Positions 1-12,110 are shown, counted from the stretch's first letter. The stretch is 64,000 nucleotides of DNA from Tenrec ecaudatus (GCF_050624435.1 NC_134542.1:109537677-109601676); one strand, 5' to 3'. Numbers and translations: made by a program. Notes: generated from the letters alone by a model not told the origin.

Positions 1-280
1 TGTCTACCCCCATAGTTAAAGTCTTAGAAACTCTCAGAGGCAGTTCAACCCTTTTCCAAAGGGTTACCATGAGTGGGAATCCACCCCATGGCAGTGAGCA
101 TGGTTGGTTTTTGTGCTCCATGATGGTTTCTGGGGTGATAAGTTGACCTGAGTATCATCCCGGAAACAGTTCTAACCCTCCAGGTGCTCAGGGGGAGCAA
201 GATAAGACGTTTTAGTCCCATGAAGAGCCACTATGAGTCAGAGTCAATTGGTGTCTGATTTTTGGACAATTGGCTCCTGA
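1..280 (+). repeat. Degenerate AfroSINE 3' parts
   Basis: Bases 1-112 read like the 3' half of a tRNA-derived AfroSINE: 'aactctcagaggcagttcaacc', then 'gggttaccatgagtgggaatcc' and 'ggcagtgagcatggttggtttt'. A second, poorer match to the same 3' part lies at about 205-275 ('agccactatgagtcagagtc'). Neither copy has a recognisable 5' tRNA-like half in the window. Confidence 0.6.
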
Positions 281-395
281 TTTAATTAGAGCTATCTGAA
301 ACAAACAATTCAAAGGTTTGCTTATCCTGCCTTTATTTTCATAATTGTTAAGAGTAAATTTTGAGGAAAACAATGAAAATGATATATGTTTTTAT

Positions 396-823
396 ATCAT
401 TTTATTGGGGGCTCACACAGCTCTTATCACAATCCATCCAGCCATCCATTGTGACAAGCACATTTGTACATTTGTGGCCATCATCATTTTTAAAACATTT
501 TCTTTCCATTTTAAAGAAATAGAAACATTTAGAATCTCTTGCCTCCCTCATGAACTCTTGATAATTTACAAATTATTATTATTTTGTCATGTCTTACACT
601 GTCTTACATCTATGTTCACCCACTTTTCTGTTGTCCATCCACCAGGGAGGGGCTATATGTAGATCCTTGTAATTGGTTCCCCTTTCCACCCCACCCTCCC
701 TCTACCCTCTTGGTATTGCCACTCTCACCACTGGTCCTGAAGGGATCATCTGTCCTTGATTCCCTGTGTTTCCTGTTCCTATCTGTACCAGTGTACATCC
801 TCTGGTCTATCTGGATTTGTATA
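396..823 (-). mobile_element. 3' end of L1-mobilised poly-A element, minus copy
   Basis: The sequence starts with the reverse complement of the family 3' end (cattttattgggggctcaca) and runs through the conserved blocks seen in the other copies: 'cacaatccatcc', 'agcacatttgtaca', 'catcatcattttta', 'gtccatccaccagggagg' and 'caccactggtcctgaaggg'. It is 5' truncated near 823, where it meets a plus-strand copy. Confidence 0.8.
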
Positions 824-1020
824 TTGATGATCAAGGATACACATGGGAGGGAAGGTGGGGGAGGGAGGGGAAAAAGAGGAGCTTATACCAAGGGCTCTAG
901 TAGAAAATGTTTTGGAAATAATGATGGCAACATGTACAAATATTCTTGATAAAATTGATGTATGGAATAAGGGCTATAAGAGTCCCGAGTAAAATTATTT
1001 ATAAATAAATAACAAAATAA
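819..1020 (+). mobile_element. 3' end of L1-mobilised poly-A element, plus copy
   Basis: The family 3' terminal ~190 bp: 'atgggagggaaggtgggggag', 'ccaagggctctagtag', 'gatggcaacatgtacaaat', 'gttgatgtatgga'-like and 'agagtcccgagtaaaatt', then an A-rich tail. It lies head-to-head with the minus copy at 396-823. Because both contain a 3' end, this is not a simple twin-priming inversion of one copy. Confidence 0.75.
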
Positions 1021-2807
1021 AATGGAAATTATAAAAAATAAATATTGAAATACCCCCTATAAGTCATTTAACACATAAATAATCACTATATTAATAATCA
1101 CTATATTTAACACATAATAATCACTATATTTTGTTGTTGGGTCAAGAACGACATTCCAGGCTCTGGGCTTGGTGTTGAGAATGGTAAACTGTAATGCAGT
1201 AAGGAAGATATTCAGGATGGTGCATTTTAATAACAATACATTCTAGAGAAGGTTGAACGTTGCTTTTTAATTCAAACCAAAAACTTATATTTTCTTTAAA
1301 ACATAATTAAAGACAAGCATATGTGAAGATCATGACGCATGTCAGACTCAGTGTTTCTCAAAGCAGCCAGACTTGTGGGGCTGTTTACCACATAGCCCTG
1401 GATGTATGCAGGCTTATTGAATTGTTGTTTCCAAAATGCCTAGGAGTCCACATGTTAAATATCATGTAGATGGTTCTTTTTAATTTGTAAATTTGAGATA
1501 CAGGGGTGACTTTCAGAAACTAGTGATCTGTTTATGTCTTTATGTATTTGTTCTTCACTGGGATTATACAATAGAATTTCAAAAAGTTCATGGAAAAATC
1601 CCATTATCTTTTAATTCTACCCTTCCATGAACTTGCTAAAGCTACTTCACGTACCAGTTTAATTCACAAGTTAACCCAATAGACAGGATTTTGTAAGACT
1701 GATAACTATAGGAATCAATAATACTGTGCTGTACTAAGTAATGGTGACCAGAGATACTGCCTGTCATTTGTAGTAATGACATTTAATATTCATTTGGAAC
1801 TACGCTGCAGTAGCTGCTCTTGAATTCTGCCATTTAAAAAAAATTTTTATCCAAATTTTCAGATGTTTTCAATTCATATTATTTTGCCTAGTTACAAGTT
1901 AAATAGTCCTTAAATCCTAACTTAGGAATCACCACACATGTATCAAAAGGTAAACTAATATCTTTATACTACTATGATAAGATTAGTTCATTCACTATGA
2001 TATTTTAAATCTTTTTTCTATTGAATTTTTAATTTATCTGTATTTATCCCAGATCTATTCAATTGTTTGAAGTTAAAACCATTTAAAATTTTGTTAAAAA
2101 ACATTTCAACAAGGTTATACAATATTATATAGTATAACCAAGCAAACTCCACAAAAGATAATACAAAACACCACTGAGAATTAGCTCCCAAGAGCAATAG
2201 AATCAGCTGAATCACATCCCCAATCAGTTTATATTGAATTGGTATTTTTAAAGTTAAGTAAACAAATATGTAATTCTTTTTCTTTAGAGATGATCTTATA
2301 CTGGATTAGTTATATTGATTTACAAATAGATATATGGAAGCTAGAAAGGTTAGTGATAAGTGCCCAATTATTATGGTTTTTATTAGTCTTATTTGTTATC
2401 ATTATTAATAATCTAGGAAAGAGATTAAGTAAATCTGTAATAAAACTAATCATGATATAAACTTGAGAAAGGTGAGCACAATGGAGAGTTATCTGTGTCC
2501 TAGAGCTAACCAGGTTGTGTAAGTGATCAGGGGCTGGCAACATGAGCTGCAATATGGAACAGACCGTCTCACAAACTGAGCAAAGGAAACTAACCTCTAT
2601 GTTCACCATGTGGCAAGGATATGGAAATATCATCCTGTAGAAAGAATAAAGTGCGTATGGAATTCAAAACAGCCATTCATCATTGCACAGTCGATTTTTT
2701 TTCAGAGTGGAATACTAGAAAAGTAACTAAGCAGATAGAAAATGCATTGCACTAGTGTCTGCTCTGTTATTCCCGATGTTAACTAGAAGAAATTAAGTAA
2801 ACATCCA
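1021..2807. other. Unique AT-rich intron
   Basis: No gene or well-supported repeat seen, apart from a short palindromic element at 1565-1640 listed separately. ORFs here are short and without recognisable domains. Confidence 0.5.
1565..1640. mobile_element. Short palindromic MITE-like element
   Basis: 'caaaaagttcatggaaaaat' at 1580-1599 is mirrored by 'ccttccatgaacttgc' at 1621-1636, giving an imperfect inverted repeat around 'tcttttaattctac'. This is the layout of a small mariner-type non-autonomous DNA element. The family is not named with confidence. Confidence 0.45.
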
Positions 2808-2909
2808 AGCCTCCAAATGAGGTCATCAAGCTGCAACGTAATTGACAGGCTAAACTCCACCTCTCCATTCTTACATCTCAAATTGACAACAGGTTATGTA
2901 ACTACCACA
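2808..2909 (+). mobile_element. 3' fragment of the solo LTR family
   Basis: 'ccaaatgaggtcatcaagctg', 'gacaggctaaactccac' and the terminal 'aggttatgtaactaccaca' match the 3' end of the LTR copies at 4996 and 42012. The 5' part is absent. Confidence 0.7.
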
Positions 2910-3933
2910 GACCATCCCTTGTCAGTTTGATACATTCACACAACTCTTTGCCATATATAATTTTTAAACAAGTAATTATAAAATCATATCTGTTCCTAAT
3001 AGGATAAAATTAAAATGCATATAATTCAATATGTACCAAATCCCCATTTAAACATAATATTCTGTAAGTGAGCAAAACAAAAATATCCTATGTCTAACAA
3101 TTACAGTTATGTAACACCCACACCAAAATCCTATGAATACATTCTTCCACCTACGAAAGTATGTAAGCCAACCACCTCATGCCTTTACCCTTCCATTTTG
3201 GGTATCCAATTTCTATACGGCCCACTTACATCAACCCTGTGCTCCAAGAAAACAATCATAATCTTTGATGTGAAGAATCTTCATCCCATTGGAACCGTGT
3301 GAGGTCCATCCATAAGCAAAGCCTAATCAGGACAGGGCATTCATAAAGTCTGCAGCAACATTCAACAGTTGTTCACAGACTCAATAATCTCTGCATTTGT
3401 TCAGGTTCTGTTAACTCAATGTGGGCCACCTCACTTAGCCTCACCAGAGAGCCTATTGGTCATCTCACCTTTAGCCAAGGACCTGTCACATATTCTCAAC
3501 AACCTTAGCCCCCTTGTGCTAGATCATGAACTTCAGACCAGTCAACCCACTCTTGTCTTCTCCTCTAGTCTCTGTAAACCAGGTCCATAGGTGTCAGTGG
3601 CCAGACTCAACCCATGTCTTTATTGTTGCTTTTCTCCCATTTACACTCAACACGTTGATCTAAGTGGTCACCCAGCAAGCATTTCAGCCTGTCCACAGGC
3701 TCCCTTTAACATTTCAGTCCTAGAGCAGAGTTTTCTTCATGGTTCCAGATTTTATTTCCAGTTGCTGACAAAAAACACTAGTTCAAGATTCAAAAAGTCA
3801 AGTTCCTTTTCCTTCAATCTGTCTATAACCCCCTTGGCAAGTCTTTTGGAATGCAAATATCCTGAATTCTTCAAAGCACTGGGTGGGACTTATCCTTTCA
3901 GAGCCTTCTTTGCAGGAGTGTCCAAAACCTATT
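2910..3933. other. Unrecognised intronic sequence
   Basis: No repeat or coding homology recognised. Two adjacent open frames (3369-3590 and 3591-4121) show no family motifs, and the second runs into the L1-type element, so both are taken as chance. Confidence 0.45.
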
Positions 3934-4441
3934 CAAAGATCAAATTTTACTTGCAGGACTGGATAGGGCAGAGGTTGTACACTGGTGCATATAGGGGCTG
4001 GAGGCACAGGGAATCCAGGATGGATGATACCTTCAGGACCAAGGGTTTGAGGGATGATGCTGGGAGAGTGGAGGGTGACTGGGTTGGAAAGGGGGAACTG
4101 ATTACAAGGATCCACATGTGACCTCCTCCCTGGGAGATGGACGGCAGAGAAAGGGGGGAAGGTAGACTATGGATAGGGCAAGATATGACAAAATAACAAT
4201 GTATAAATTACCAAGGGCACATGAGGGAGGGGGGAGCGGGGAGGGAGGGGAAAAAAAAAAAGGACCTGATGCAAAGGGCTTAAGTGGAGAGCAAATGCTT
4301 TGAGAATGATTGGGGCAGGGAATGTATGGATGTGCTTTATACAATTGATGTATGTATATGTATGGATTGTGATGAGAGTTGTATGAGCCCCTAATAAAAT
4401 GTTTAAAAAAACACAACAAAAAAAACAAAGATCAAATTTTA
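3934..4441 (+). mobile_element. 5'-truncated L1-type 3' end with perfect 16-bp target duplication
   Basis: The insert at 3950-4425 is flanked by CAAAGATCAAATTTTA at 3934-3949 and 4426-4441, identical over 16 bp. It starts at 'cttgcaggactggatagggc' and ends 'gagcccctaataaaatgttt' plus an A-rich tail. Long perfect duplications and poly-A are the signature of L1-type target-primed reverse transcription. No ORF is carried, so it is a 3' UTR-like segment or a SINE-like derivative. Confidence 0.88.
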
Positions 4442-4995
4442 ATGGCTCAAGGCAAGTAGATTTACAAGATCTCTGTGTTCATACTTCCCAATATTCATTT
4501 CTATCAATCATAACAATAATAAGCAGAAGTAATCATTATAAATAAAGTCAAAACAGATACTAACTTAAATTCTTAAAACACTCAAGTATAATCCTTATTT
4601 ACCTTATCTTAATCCTTAGCTAAACTATTCCATTGATATAAAAAATGGGATTAGGTTTCTGACAACATTAAGCCAGAGTCAGGCTTTCTGTCAGCCATTT
4701 TCACTGAGCCACTCTGAGAAATTCAAGGGGTAATTTTGTACCCTGAATTACAAAGATGCATTAACAACATTCATTTTCATCATTTCAAACAGGAACAGCC
4801 AAAGACAAAACCAAAGAAAAGAATCACAACTTTAACTTCCCTATTCTTTCCAGAAAACAACCCACTAAACTGCATTGACATATCTGATTTCTGGCTAGCC
4901 AAAGTAGAAACACTACCATGAGAGAGAGGTCAAACAAACATTCACTGTCCATCTTTATGATTTTTTCTCTAGTACCCCACTCCAAGGTACAATAA
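4442..4995. other. Unique AT-rich intron
   Basis: Nothing recognised between the L1-type copy and the LTR. Confidence 0.45.
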
Positions 4996-5500
4996 TGTGT
5001 TAGTCTGGGCAGACTAGAGAAACAAATTCATAGACACCCATATGTGTATAAGAAAGCGCTTCATATACAAGAGGAATTGAATATTGAGAAAACATCCCCA
5101 CCCAGTCTAGATCAAGTCTATAATTCTGATATTTGCATATAAATTTGATACCAATCTATAAATTCCTCTTCAGAGTCATGAAACACATGCAATGACCCTG
5201 GCTGAGTGCAGGAAGATCACAGGCCAGTGAGTAGAAAGTTGTGTGGATTCAGTGGTGGTAGTGACATCTAAGCACAGGCAAGGGTCTCCATATGCCTCCT
5301 TCAAGTCCAGGCTCAAGGGTTGCTCCATGTGTCTTGCCAGAAAGCATGCCACACAGCGAGTGAATATGTGTCCTGCATCAACTGAGCTATTTATCTTCTT
5401 AGCGCCTCCAAATGAGGCCATCAAGCTGGGACACGATTGACAGGCTAAACTCCACACCTTCACTCTTCAGTCTCAAATTGACAACAGATATGTAATAAGA
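4996..5500 (+). mobile_element. Solo LTR, subtype A
   Basis: Starts TGTGTTAGTCTGGGCAGACT and follows the blocks shared with the copies at 16384 and 42012: 'agaaacaaattcata', 'gaaaacatccccacccagt', 'cacatgcaatga', 'tccatatgcctcct' and 'gacaggctaaactccac'. Its 3' boundary is blurred by 'gtaataagaacacacac' and no clean target duplication was found. The open frames inside have no retroviral motifs. Confidence 0.75.
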
Positions 5501-5504
5501 ACAC

Positions 5505-5995
5505 ACACACCCCACTATCATGGCTCCAGTTTGACCTCACAAATCCTTTTAGACTGAAATATGTACACTGGTACAGATAACAGCTACCAACACATAGAAT
5601 CCAGAACAGATAAGTCCCTCAGAAACAGTAATGGGAGTAGCAATTCCATGAGGGTATGGGAAGGGAGGAGGGTGGGGAGGGAGGAAAATATTACTGACAG
5701 CAATGATGGATGTGTAACCACCTTCAAGGGGTACGAATAACAGAACTGTGGGTAAAGGGATCCATTGGATAGTGCCAGATAAGCATATAATATATAATTT
5801 ATTAAGGACTCACAAGGGTGGTAGGTTGGGGGAGGAAAGGAATAAAGGGGGGTTAATATCAAGGGGCTCAAGTAGAAAGAAAATGTTTTGAAAAAGATGA
5901 TGGCAGCATCTGTACAAGGTCACCTGATGTAATTGAGTTGTGGATTATTATAATATCTGTAAGAGCCCCCAATAAAATGTTCAATTAAAAAAACA
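5505..5995 (+). mobile_element. L1-type 3' end copy
   Basis: Begins in the internal block 'cccactatcatggctcc', continues 'atgtacactggtacagataa' and 'ggaggaaaat', and ends 'gagcccccaataaaatgttc' then 'aattaaaaaaacag'. It abuts the LTR at 4996-5500, which suggests the LTR landed at or within this older insertion. Confidence 0.8.
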
Positions 5996-8219
5996 GAAAG
6001 CCAAAAAGATAAACTTTCTCATTCATAAAAATTCTGTTGGAAAAGGAGTGATGCATTCATTCCTTTATCCATCTTCCTTTGGTACCAAAGAAGGTAGCGT
6101 TCGCTGTGAGTCATGACATTAGAGCGCTCTGATTATTGTCATAAAGCGTCCTTGCATAGAATCACTGTAAATGGATAGAACTAACGAATTCAAGGGGCTC
6201 AATTCAATGGTAGCTTGCAGACTCAATTCAAAAGCAAATTTCCAAGTCTTTTAAATTTTTGTTTCTTTGAATAAAAGTCTCTTTATCATGAGTAAAAAAA
6301 AATAACTCGCCAAGGCAAATTCCATGGTTTTCCATGCAAGTATGAGGGCAAAATTGTCCTTCATAGGCTACCTGGGAGTTGTAATCGTTCAAATACCCTC
6401 TTCTGAGGAAAGAATGCTGTATTTTTTATTAATGACCAGAAAGAAACCAAATTAATTTAAATCAAAACTCAATGTGCAATTATGACACTTCCTGCAAACT
6501 GCAGTCTCCCATAAACAATTTTTTTTAGCATTTGGGCTGTAATACAGTGTTTTCCTAAGTGTGTGCCACACCCCCCGCCCTCACAAACACACACGCACAG
6601 ACACACACACACACACACACACACAGGGGAAGCAGGATCAATCCACGAGGGTTGCACAAGCAGATGTCCACCTTTTCCCTGGATTATGGGCTATAGTATA
6701 AAATGTTTAATTGTCTGGAGGGCAGTGAGTTAAGAAAATACCCACAAAAAATCTCTCCCCCGCTTTTGTCCCTGAAAAGTTGGCTATAGGACAAATACAT
6801 TTGGGAAACATATGCTTTAATATAACTGGTTTACAGGACACTTTCCAGGGAACCCCTGGAATTTGATACAATATGCTCGGGAAATACCAAGAGCGATGGT
6901 AGACTCACTGAATTTGGAGCTAAACACTGAGGGACTTACGGAGACACAGGTAACTGGAAAATTCTGTATAAAGTTTGAATGAAAGATGGGGATGATTAAA
7001 TGGTAGGTAAAATGGGGAAAATGTAATTACCCAGATTAATTAACTTCTATATTACATTTACCTAATTTGTCTATTAAGTTAACAGAAGTTAGCCCTTTAA
7101 AAAATGAGGATTTGCTTTAAGTTTTTGTCAATATATATAAAGTTAGAGCTAATTTAATTAAATCACTTTAATAGTTAATAAGTAATTTTCTTCCTAATGT
7201 AAATGATGAATTTGATTCTCCTATTTACTATAATTTTAATGAATTAATGGTAAAACATTATAATGGACCAAAAATATATAAATGCAATACAGAAACTAAA
7301 TATTTTGCTTTAAGACTAAAAATGATTGTCACACAACTTCACATTGCCAAATAAACATACTGATCTTTACAAAACTGTTTCTTAAACACTGATCTCTACA
7401 GAAAAAAATAATTCTGTTTTATGTAGAATAACATTGAACTTTGAATTTATGGACAGAATTATTGACATTATTACTGAAGTACAGAAAGCATAGATAATAC
7501 AGATCAATTATTTTTAATCAATCTTTCCAGAATACTTTCCTGTTCTTTCAGAATGTAGGAAGCTTCAGTCAACCTATTTTATTAGCTATTGTTAAAACCG
7601 ACCCAAAATTCTCTTTCTCTCTTTCGGTCCCCCTCTTTCTAATTTCTAAACAGATAGACTAAGGTAATATCCTCTGAATTATTTTCTAAACTTTCAGTCT
7701 CCTTGTTGAGCATACTCCAAAGCCTTCTCCACCTTTCTGCTAGTCATCTTAGAAAAATATATGATCATCTTCTCTTGTACTAAGACCTTCAGTCAATAGT
7801 CCACTGTTTCGATCAAGTATCAATACCTACTAAACCAATTTTCACCTTTCCACAGACTGTATCCAGTCCTTGTTATCTAGATTTCTGGGAAATTGCTCAA
7901 AATTGAACCATCAATGCCCCTGTACTTGGAATACCCATCAACCTTCCCACTCATTCAAAATTCAACTTTCAGATTCCAATTCATTACCCAAAGTCCTACT
8001 TGAATATGGTCAACCTGTATGTGGAAACTTACTGTGCTTCCTGGGTATGATGTGCCCCTATTTAAACAATCTTCCTAGTTAAATATACCCAGTAGCAGCT
8101 TAAAATCATAATAAAGATATACTAAGTAATTGAGGATTATTTTCTGTGCTTGATATCATCCATAAAGATTACCTTAGTATTTAATCCTATTATTCCTCTC
8201 ATTTTCATCATAATAATTT
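5996..8219. other. AT-rich unique intron
   Basis: No gene recognised. It contains a (CA)n tract (listed separately). The block at about 6990-7560 is very AT-rich with repeated TAATTA/TTAATT motifs and no recognisable transposon. Confidence 0.45.
6584..6625. repeat. (CA)n microsatellite
   Basis: Interrupted dinucleotide tract: 'cacaaacacacacgcacagac' then (AC)n to 6625. The overlapping open frame reads V-C-V-C on the minus strand and is an artefact. Confidence 0.95.
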
Positions 8220-8310
8220 TATGAGGGTAAGTCAAAAGTATTGCTGGAAAATCAATCATAAAGGCCTTTATTAAATGAATATATCAAGATATAAAGTTAT
8301 TGCTTTTGGA
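8220..8310 (+). mobile_element. Mariner-like terminal fragment
   Basis: 'gagggtaagtcaaaagtattgctgg' followed by 'aaaatcaatcata' resembles the terminal inverted repeat and subterminal sequence of Hsmar2/Mars-type mariners. Only one end was identified. Confidence 0.5.
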
Positions 8311-8439
8311 CCCACACACAAGTAGAATGTAAGCTCTAAAATGATAGGGCTTTGTATATCTCTTCACTGGCATAGGTTCTGCTCTGGGGCATAGTTCCCA
8401 AACACAAACCAAGCCTGCCTCCATCACATTGAGTCTAAT

Positions 8440-8625
8440 TCATATTGACCCTGGGTAGGTTTCTGAGACCAGAGGTCTTATGGGAGAAAACAGTCTCATC
8501 TTTTTCCAGAAGAGCCAACGGTGGGTTTGATCTATTGACGCTAAAGGTGGCAGCCCAACTCAGACCCCACGGTGCCACCAGAGTGCTTTTGGTACTTAGT
8601 GTAAAACAAAACAAAACAAAACCAT
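8440..8625 (-). repeat. AfroSINE
   Basis: In reverse complement it reads 'ggtggcaccgtggggtctgagttgg', 'aacccaccgttggctcttctgg' and 'gtctcagaaacctaccc'. That is the tRNA-like 5' half followed by the core of the family. The overlapping ORFs on both strands are shadows of it. Confidence 0.7.
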
Positions 8626-8689
8626 AAACCCACTGCAATAGCATCCATCCTAACCCATCCTCGTGCTATCTAGGACGTCTGTGGTTGGA

Positions 8690-8805
8690 CAGATGTATAG
8701 GAACAAAGAGCTTCACCTTGTTCCCGCAGAGAGGCTGCTGTGTTGTGTTTGAATCACAGACGTGGAATTTAGCAGTCCGACTGTCACCACCCAGCAGCGC
8801 AGAGT
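8690..8805 (-). repeat. AfroSINE 5' half
   Basis: 'cgcagagaggctgctgtgttgtgtttgaatcacagacgtgg' with 'tagcagtccgactgtcaccac' is the reverse complement of the tRNA-derived head. Confidence 0.5.
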
Positions 8806-8949
8806 CCCTTTCGATATGTAATAAGTGTGCAATAACTAAACCTAATGCCCTCCAGGCTGCAAGGGGAGGATGGTCTCATCTCTCTGCCAGAGGGGGGCTA
8901 TTAGGTATGAAACTCTGACCACCATTATCCGGCAGAGCCAACAGGAATC

Positions 8950-9633
8950 AACAAGAAGTTGTTAGAGAAAGAAAGAAGCCATTATCGATGCAAGAACATG
9001 TGTTCTTCCATGATTTAAACACTAGAGACAGGGTATTTTTCATGTTAATGAGTAAGTCAGTATCTTTAACAGATTGCCAATCCTGAATCTTATTATTTGA
9101 GCCAGAGAATCGGAATATTTAGGGCTGACAGGAAAACAATCGTCTGCTCATTAGGGATAAAGTGACAAGAACACAACCTCACAGAAAATTAGTAGTAGCC
9201 TAGCCTTGGAGCATGATCCGAATTCCTTGAATCTAGCCCATTCCTGTCACATATTACGAGTGAACTTGAGCTTTACATTCCCAGCAGGCTAGGATCAGAA
9301 AAAGTAGAATCAAATCAAAAGTTTACAAATGGCACCTGTAAAAGTCCAGTTATTTTGTGAGAGAAAAATAACATGAAGAATATCGTTACCACCTATGGCA
9401 AGATGTGAGAGTTCTGCAGAAGAAACAATTGGCTGTTGCATTTTGTGCTTCATTGATATCACTTTCCATCGTGTTTGAAAATCACTTCAAGAATGAATGT
9501 GCATCACCGCAAAGGTATTAAAGGCACAGCCCTCAACTAAGGAGTCCGTTAATGTGGTTGAAAACATAGCAGGACAGAGGCCTGTCATTTAGAAATAGCA
9601 TGTTTCTTTGACGTTCCTACGGCTGTCTTTCCC
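8950..9633. other. Unique intron
   Basis: No gene or repeat recognised. Confidence 0.4.
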
Positions 9634-9742
9634 TTTTAATCATTTTATTGGGGGCTCGTACTACTCTTAGCACAATCCATCCATCCATCCATCCATCCAT
9701 CCATCCTTCCATCCATCGTGTCAAGCACATCTGTACAAATGT
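9634..9742 (-). mobile_element. Short L1-type 3' end carrying an (ATCC)n expansion
   Basis: Begins 'aatcattttattgggggctcg', continues 'actcttagcacaatccatcc', and ends 'gtgtcaagcacatctgtacaaatg'. The family's normal 'atccata.atcc' segment has expanded to about ten ATCC units (9673-9716). Confidence 0.8.
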
Positions 9743-10284
9743 AGAAAAGCCTGTCTTCTTAAAAGGCATGAATATTTGCACACACACATTCCATTTCTGA
9801 TGTCCTCCTGATGATAGTTTTGTGATTACTTTCTTCATTAACTTTTCCACGATTTCTTGTCATATTTCCATAGATGGAAATATCTGTTCAATTACTACGT
9901 CTTAGGATTTCATGGACCTAAGTTTTCACTGTATGTAGGAACATCGCTGTTCCTCTGCGTCTGAATTTGTAACAGGGACTGCTACCAATATGTAACATCA
10001 GCATGGAAAAGGAAATGACAAGATAATCATCCGCATGCTTCCTAAGGACAAATACGAATAGCCTTCTGCACCTACAAGTAGTCGCCATTAACAACAGGAA
10101 CATAAAATAATTTTGTCTGTGGAGAATTTAAGGGTAAATTGTTTGCCTTTTAAAAATCGTGGTTCCACACATTTTATTCTCTATCACGAGAGGAGAGATA
10201 GCCACATTGTTATTTACTAGTATTAAATGAGCTCTAGTTGGTATTTACTAGTACTTAAAAAACAAAACACCAGAGAAAATCAGC
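9743..10284. other. Unique intron
   Basis: Nothing recognised. Confidence 0.4.
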
Positions 10285-10662
10285 CTATTGCCCTCGAGTT
10301 GACCTTATTCTTAGTACCTGCATAAGACAGGGTACAACTGCCCAATAGTTTCCAGAGGAATACAGTGGGCTCTAAACCTGAACCCACAACACAAGCAGTT
10401 CAAAACCACCAGCAGCACCTCTAGAGAAGGATGACATTTTCTACTTCTGTAAGGATTGATGATCTCAGAAACCTACAGGGGCTGTTCTACCCTGTCTTAC
10501 AGGGGCTTTGGGAGTCACCATGGACTAGATGGCAATGAGTTTGGTATAATCTTTTAGGAAGCAGGTTGTCACGTCTCTCTGCTTGATAGTGGAAGGTGGG
10601 TTCAAACTGCCGGCCTTTCAGTTAGTAGCTATGAGCAACTCCATTGTGCCACAAAGAGATTT
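10285..10662 (-). repeat. AfroSINE (minus) split by a second AfroSINE (plus)
   Basis: The minus-strand SINE is in two parts: 10285-10362 ('attgccctcgagttgacc', 'agggtacaactgccc') and 10557-10662 ('ggaagcaggttgtcacgtctc', 'gggttcaaactgccggccttt'). Between them, 10363-10556 is a nearly complete plus-strand copy ('ctcagaaacctacaggggctg', 'ccatggactagatggcaatg'). The break falls in the family's 'gtaaatctttac' spacer. Confidence 0.75.
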
Positions 10663-12110
10663 TCAAAACACCTACGACTACATGAAGTGGAAATCCCTTG
10701 CACGGCAAATTCTCTGCAGAAGGACAACACACAGAATAGTGAGCTCTTGAGCAGTCATCCAGACTTTAAGAAAGGGTATTGAAGGTGTTCTTTAGGGGAC
10801 CACAAATTTATCAAATGTATTAAAAAACAAAACCCTTTATTAAGCATTGTGCTAACCAGACACTATGGAGCTTCTTGTTTTGAACTACACTCCTTCATTT
10901 CTGCTCATTGTTGAAAAAAGCTGTGGGGCGGGTCTGTACTTGAGAAACACCCATGGTCTCTTACGTTCTTCTGAAGAAGCTTTCTTGCTCTGGAAGCAGT
11001 AAATCGCTCCTTCTGTTCACTACTCTCTGTGACAGGTTTTGTTCCCTTTGCCAGACTTTCTGCGGTTGTTGAAAAGAACGATGGAGTGATTTCACTTAAA
11101 TGTTGGATATAGAAAATTAGGAAGTATCATTTCATATGGCGGTCTCTGTTTGTAATAGGCTATAATGAATGACTTCATAGCAAAGTAGGCACCGACAGAA
11201 TTAGTGATTTCATTAGTACTAATTCTGAAAGAATCACAGAGTCGACGGTGTGAACAAGAGGAAGGTTGTAACTAGGTAATACAGGAGATAACTCACAGGG
11301 TTCCCTTGAGTCAGAATCTATAGCTCTATAGGAAAATAAAAGGCAAATTATTTACTTATATAAAAATTTATATAAATGATATCACTATATAGTCAATTTA
11401 ATTTCCCAAAAGGGTATGTATGGACTGTTTACCTCACGGTGAGCAGTTGAAACCCCTTGCCACGTTCTGAGACAAGGACCAGGGTTCTATTTCACTAAAC
11501 ACTCGCAGTCCCAGAAACCCACTTGTTTTTGTTATTACTATACCTATGTGCTGCTGTCTACTCACCCCAGACTTGAATGAGCAATGCATTCCTTAAGAAT
11601 GATGGTCTTTATTCCATAGAAACACCATAAATATGATAGGCTTAAAGAAATGCATATATGATATGATTTTTTCTGATCATTAACTAGGGTGCATTCTTTT
11701 CAAATACTTGTTTTATATTTTCATTTGTTTTTTCATATTTTCTTTGTTTCTCTTTGGAGTTTCATGAATTTTCTTATTGTCTTATGCGGATATACTAACT
11801 CTCATGTTTGTTACAGCCTTTTGTTTGCTTTTTAATTTCCATATGTTTGATGTACAATATATTAAAGAAAATGTGTTACTTTTTGTTGAATCTCACGTCA
11901 GTCAGAGAACACAAATGGTTGAACAGAAATGGTTTGCTGTGGTGTCTGCTATTGAATGATCACAAGGACTGATCCAGCTGATTCCAATGACTGACCCTTC
12001 TTTCTTCTCAATAGTCCATTTATGTCTCTTCAAAATTGAAGTAGAAGATTCCTGTCTTCCCAGAAGATTGATTTTTGGTAAAACGCCTGTTACTGTATAA
12101 TTAGTCCATT
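10663..12110. other. Mostly unique intron
   Basis: No gene recognised. A weak AfroSINE 3' match lies at about 11280-11330 ('gggttcccttgagtcagaatc'). The remainder is AT-rich. Confidence 0.4.

Noticed and set aside
819..1020. Considered as the 3' half of a twin-priming inversion with 396-823
   Set aside because: Both segments carry the element 3' end, so they overlap in consensus and cannot be one inverted insertion.
3591..4121. 176-codon ORF
   Set aside because: Its second half is the L1-type insert (start 3950) and crosses the target duplication; no family motif in the first half.
4996..5500. AATAA before 4996 as a target duplication with 'gtaataaga' near 5492
   Set aside because: The second AATAA would lie inside the LTR terminus alignment; not convincing.
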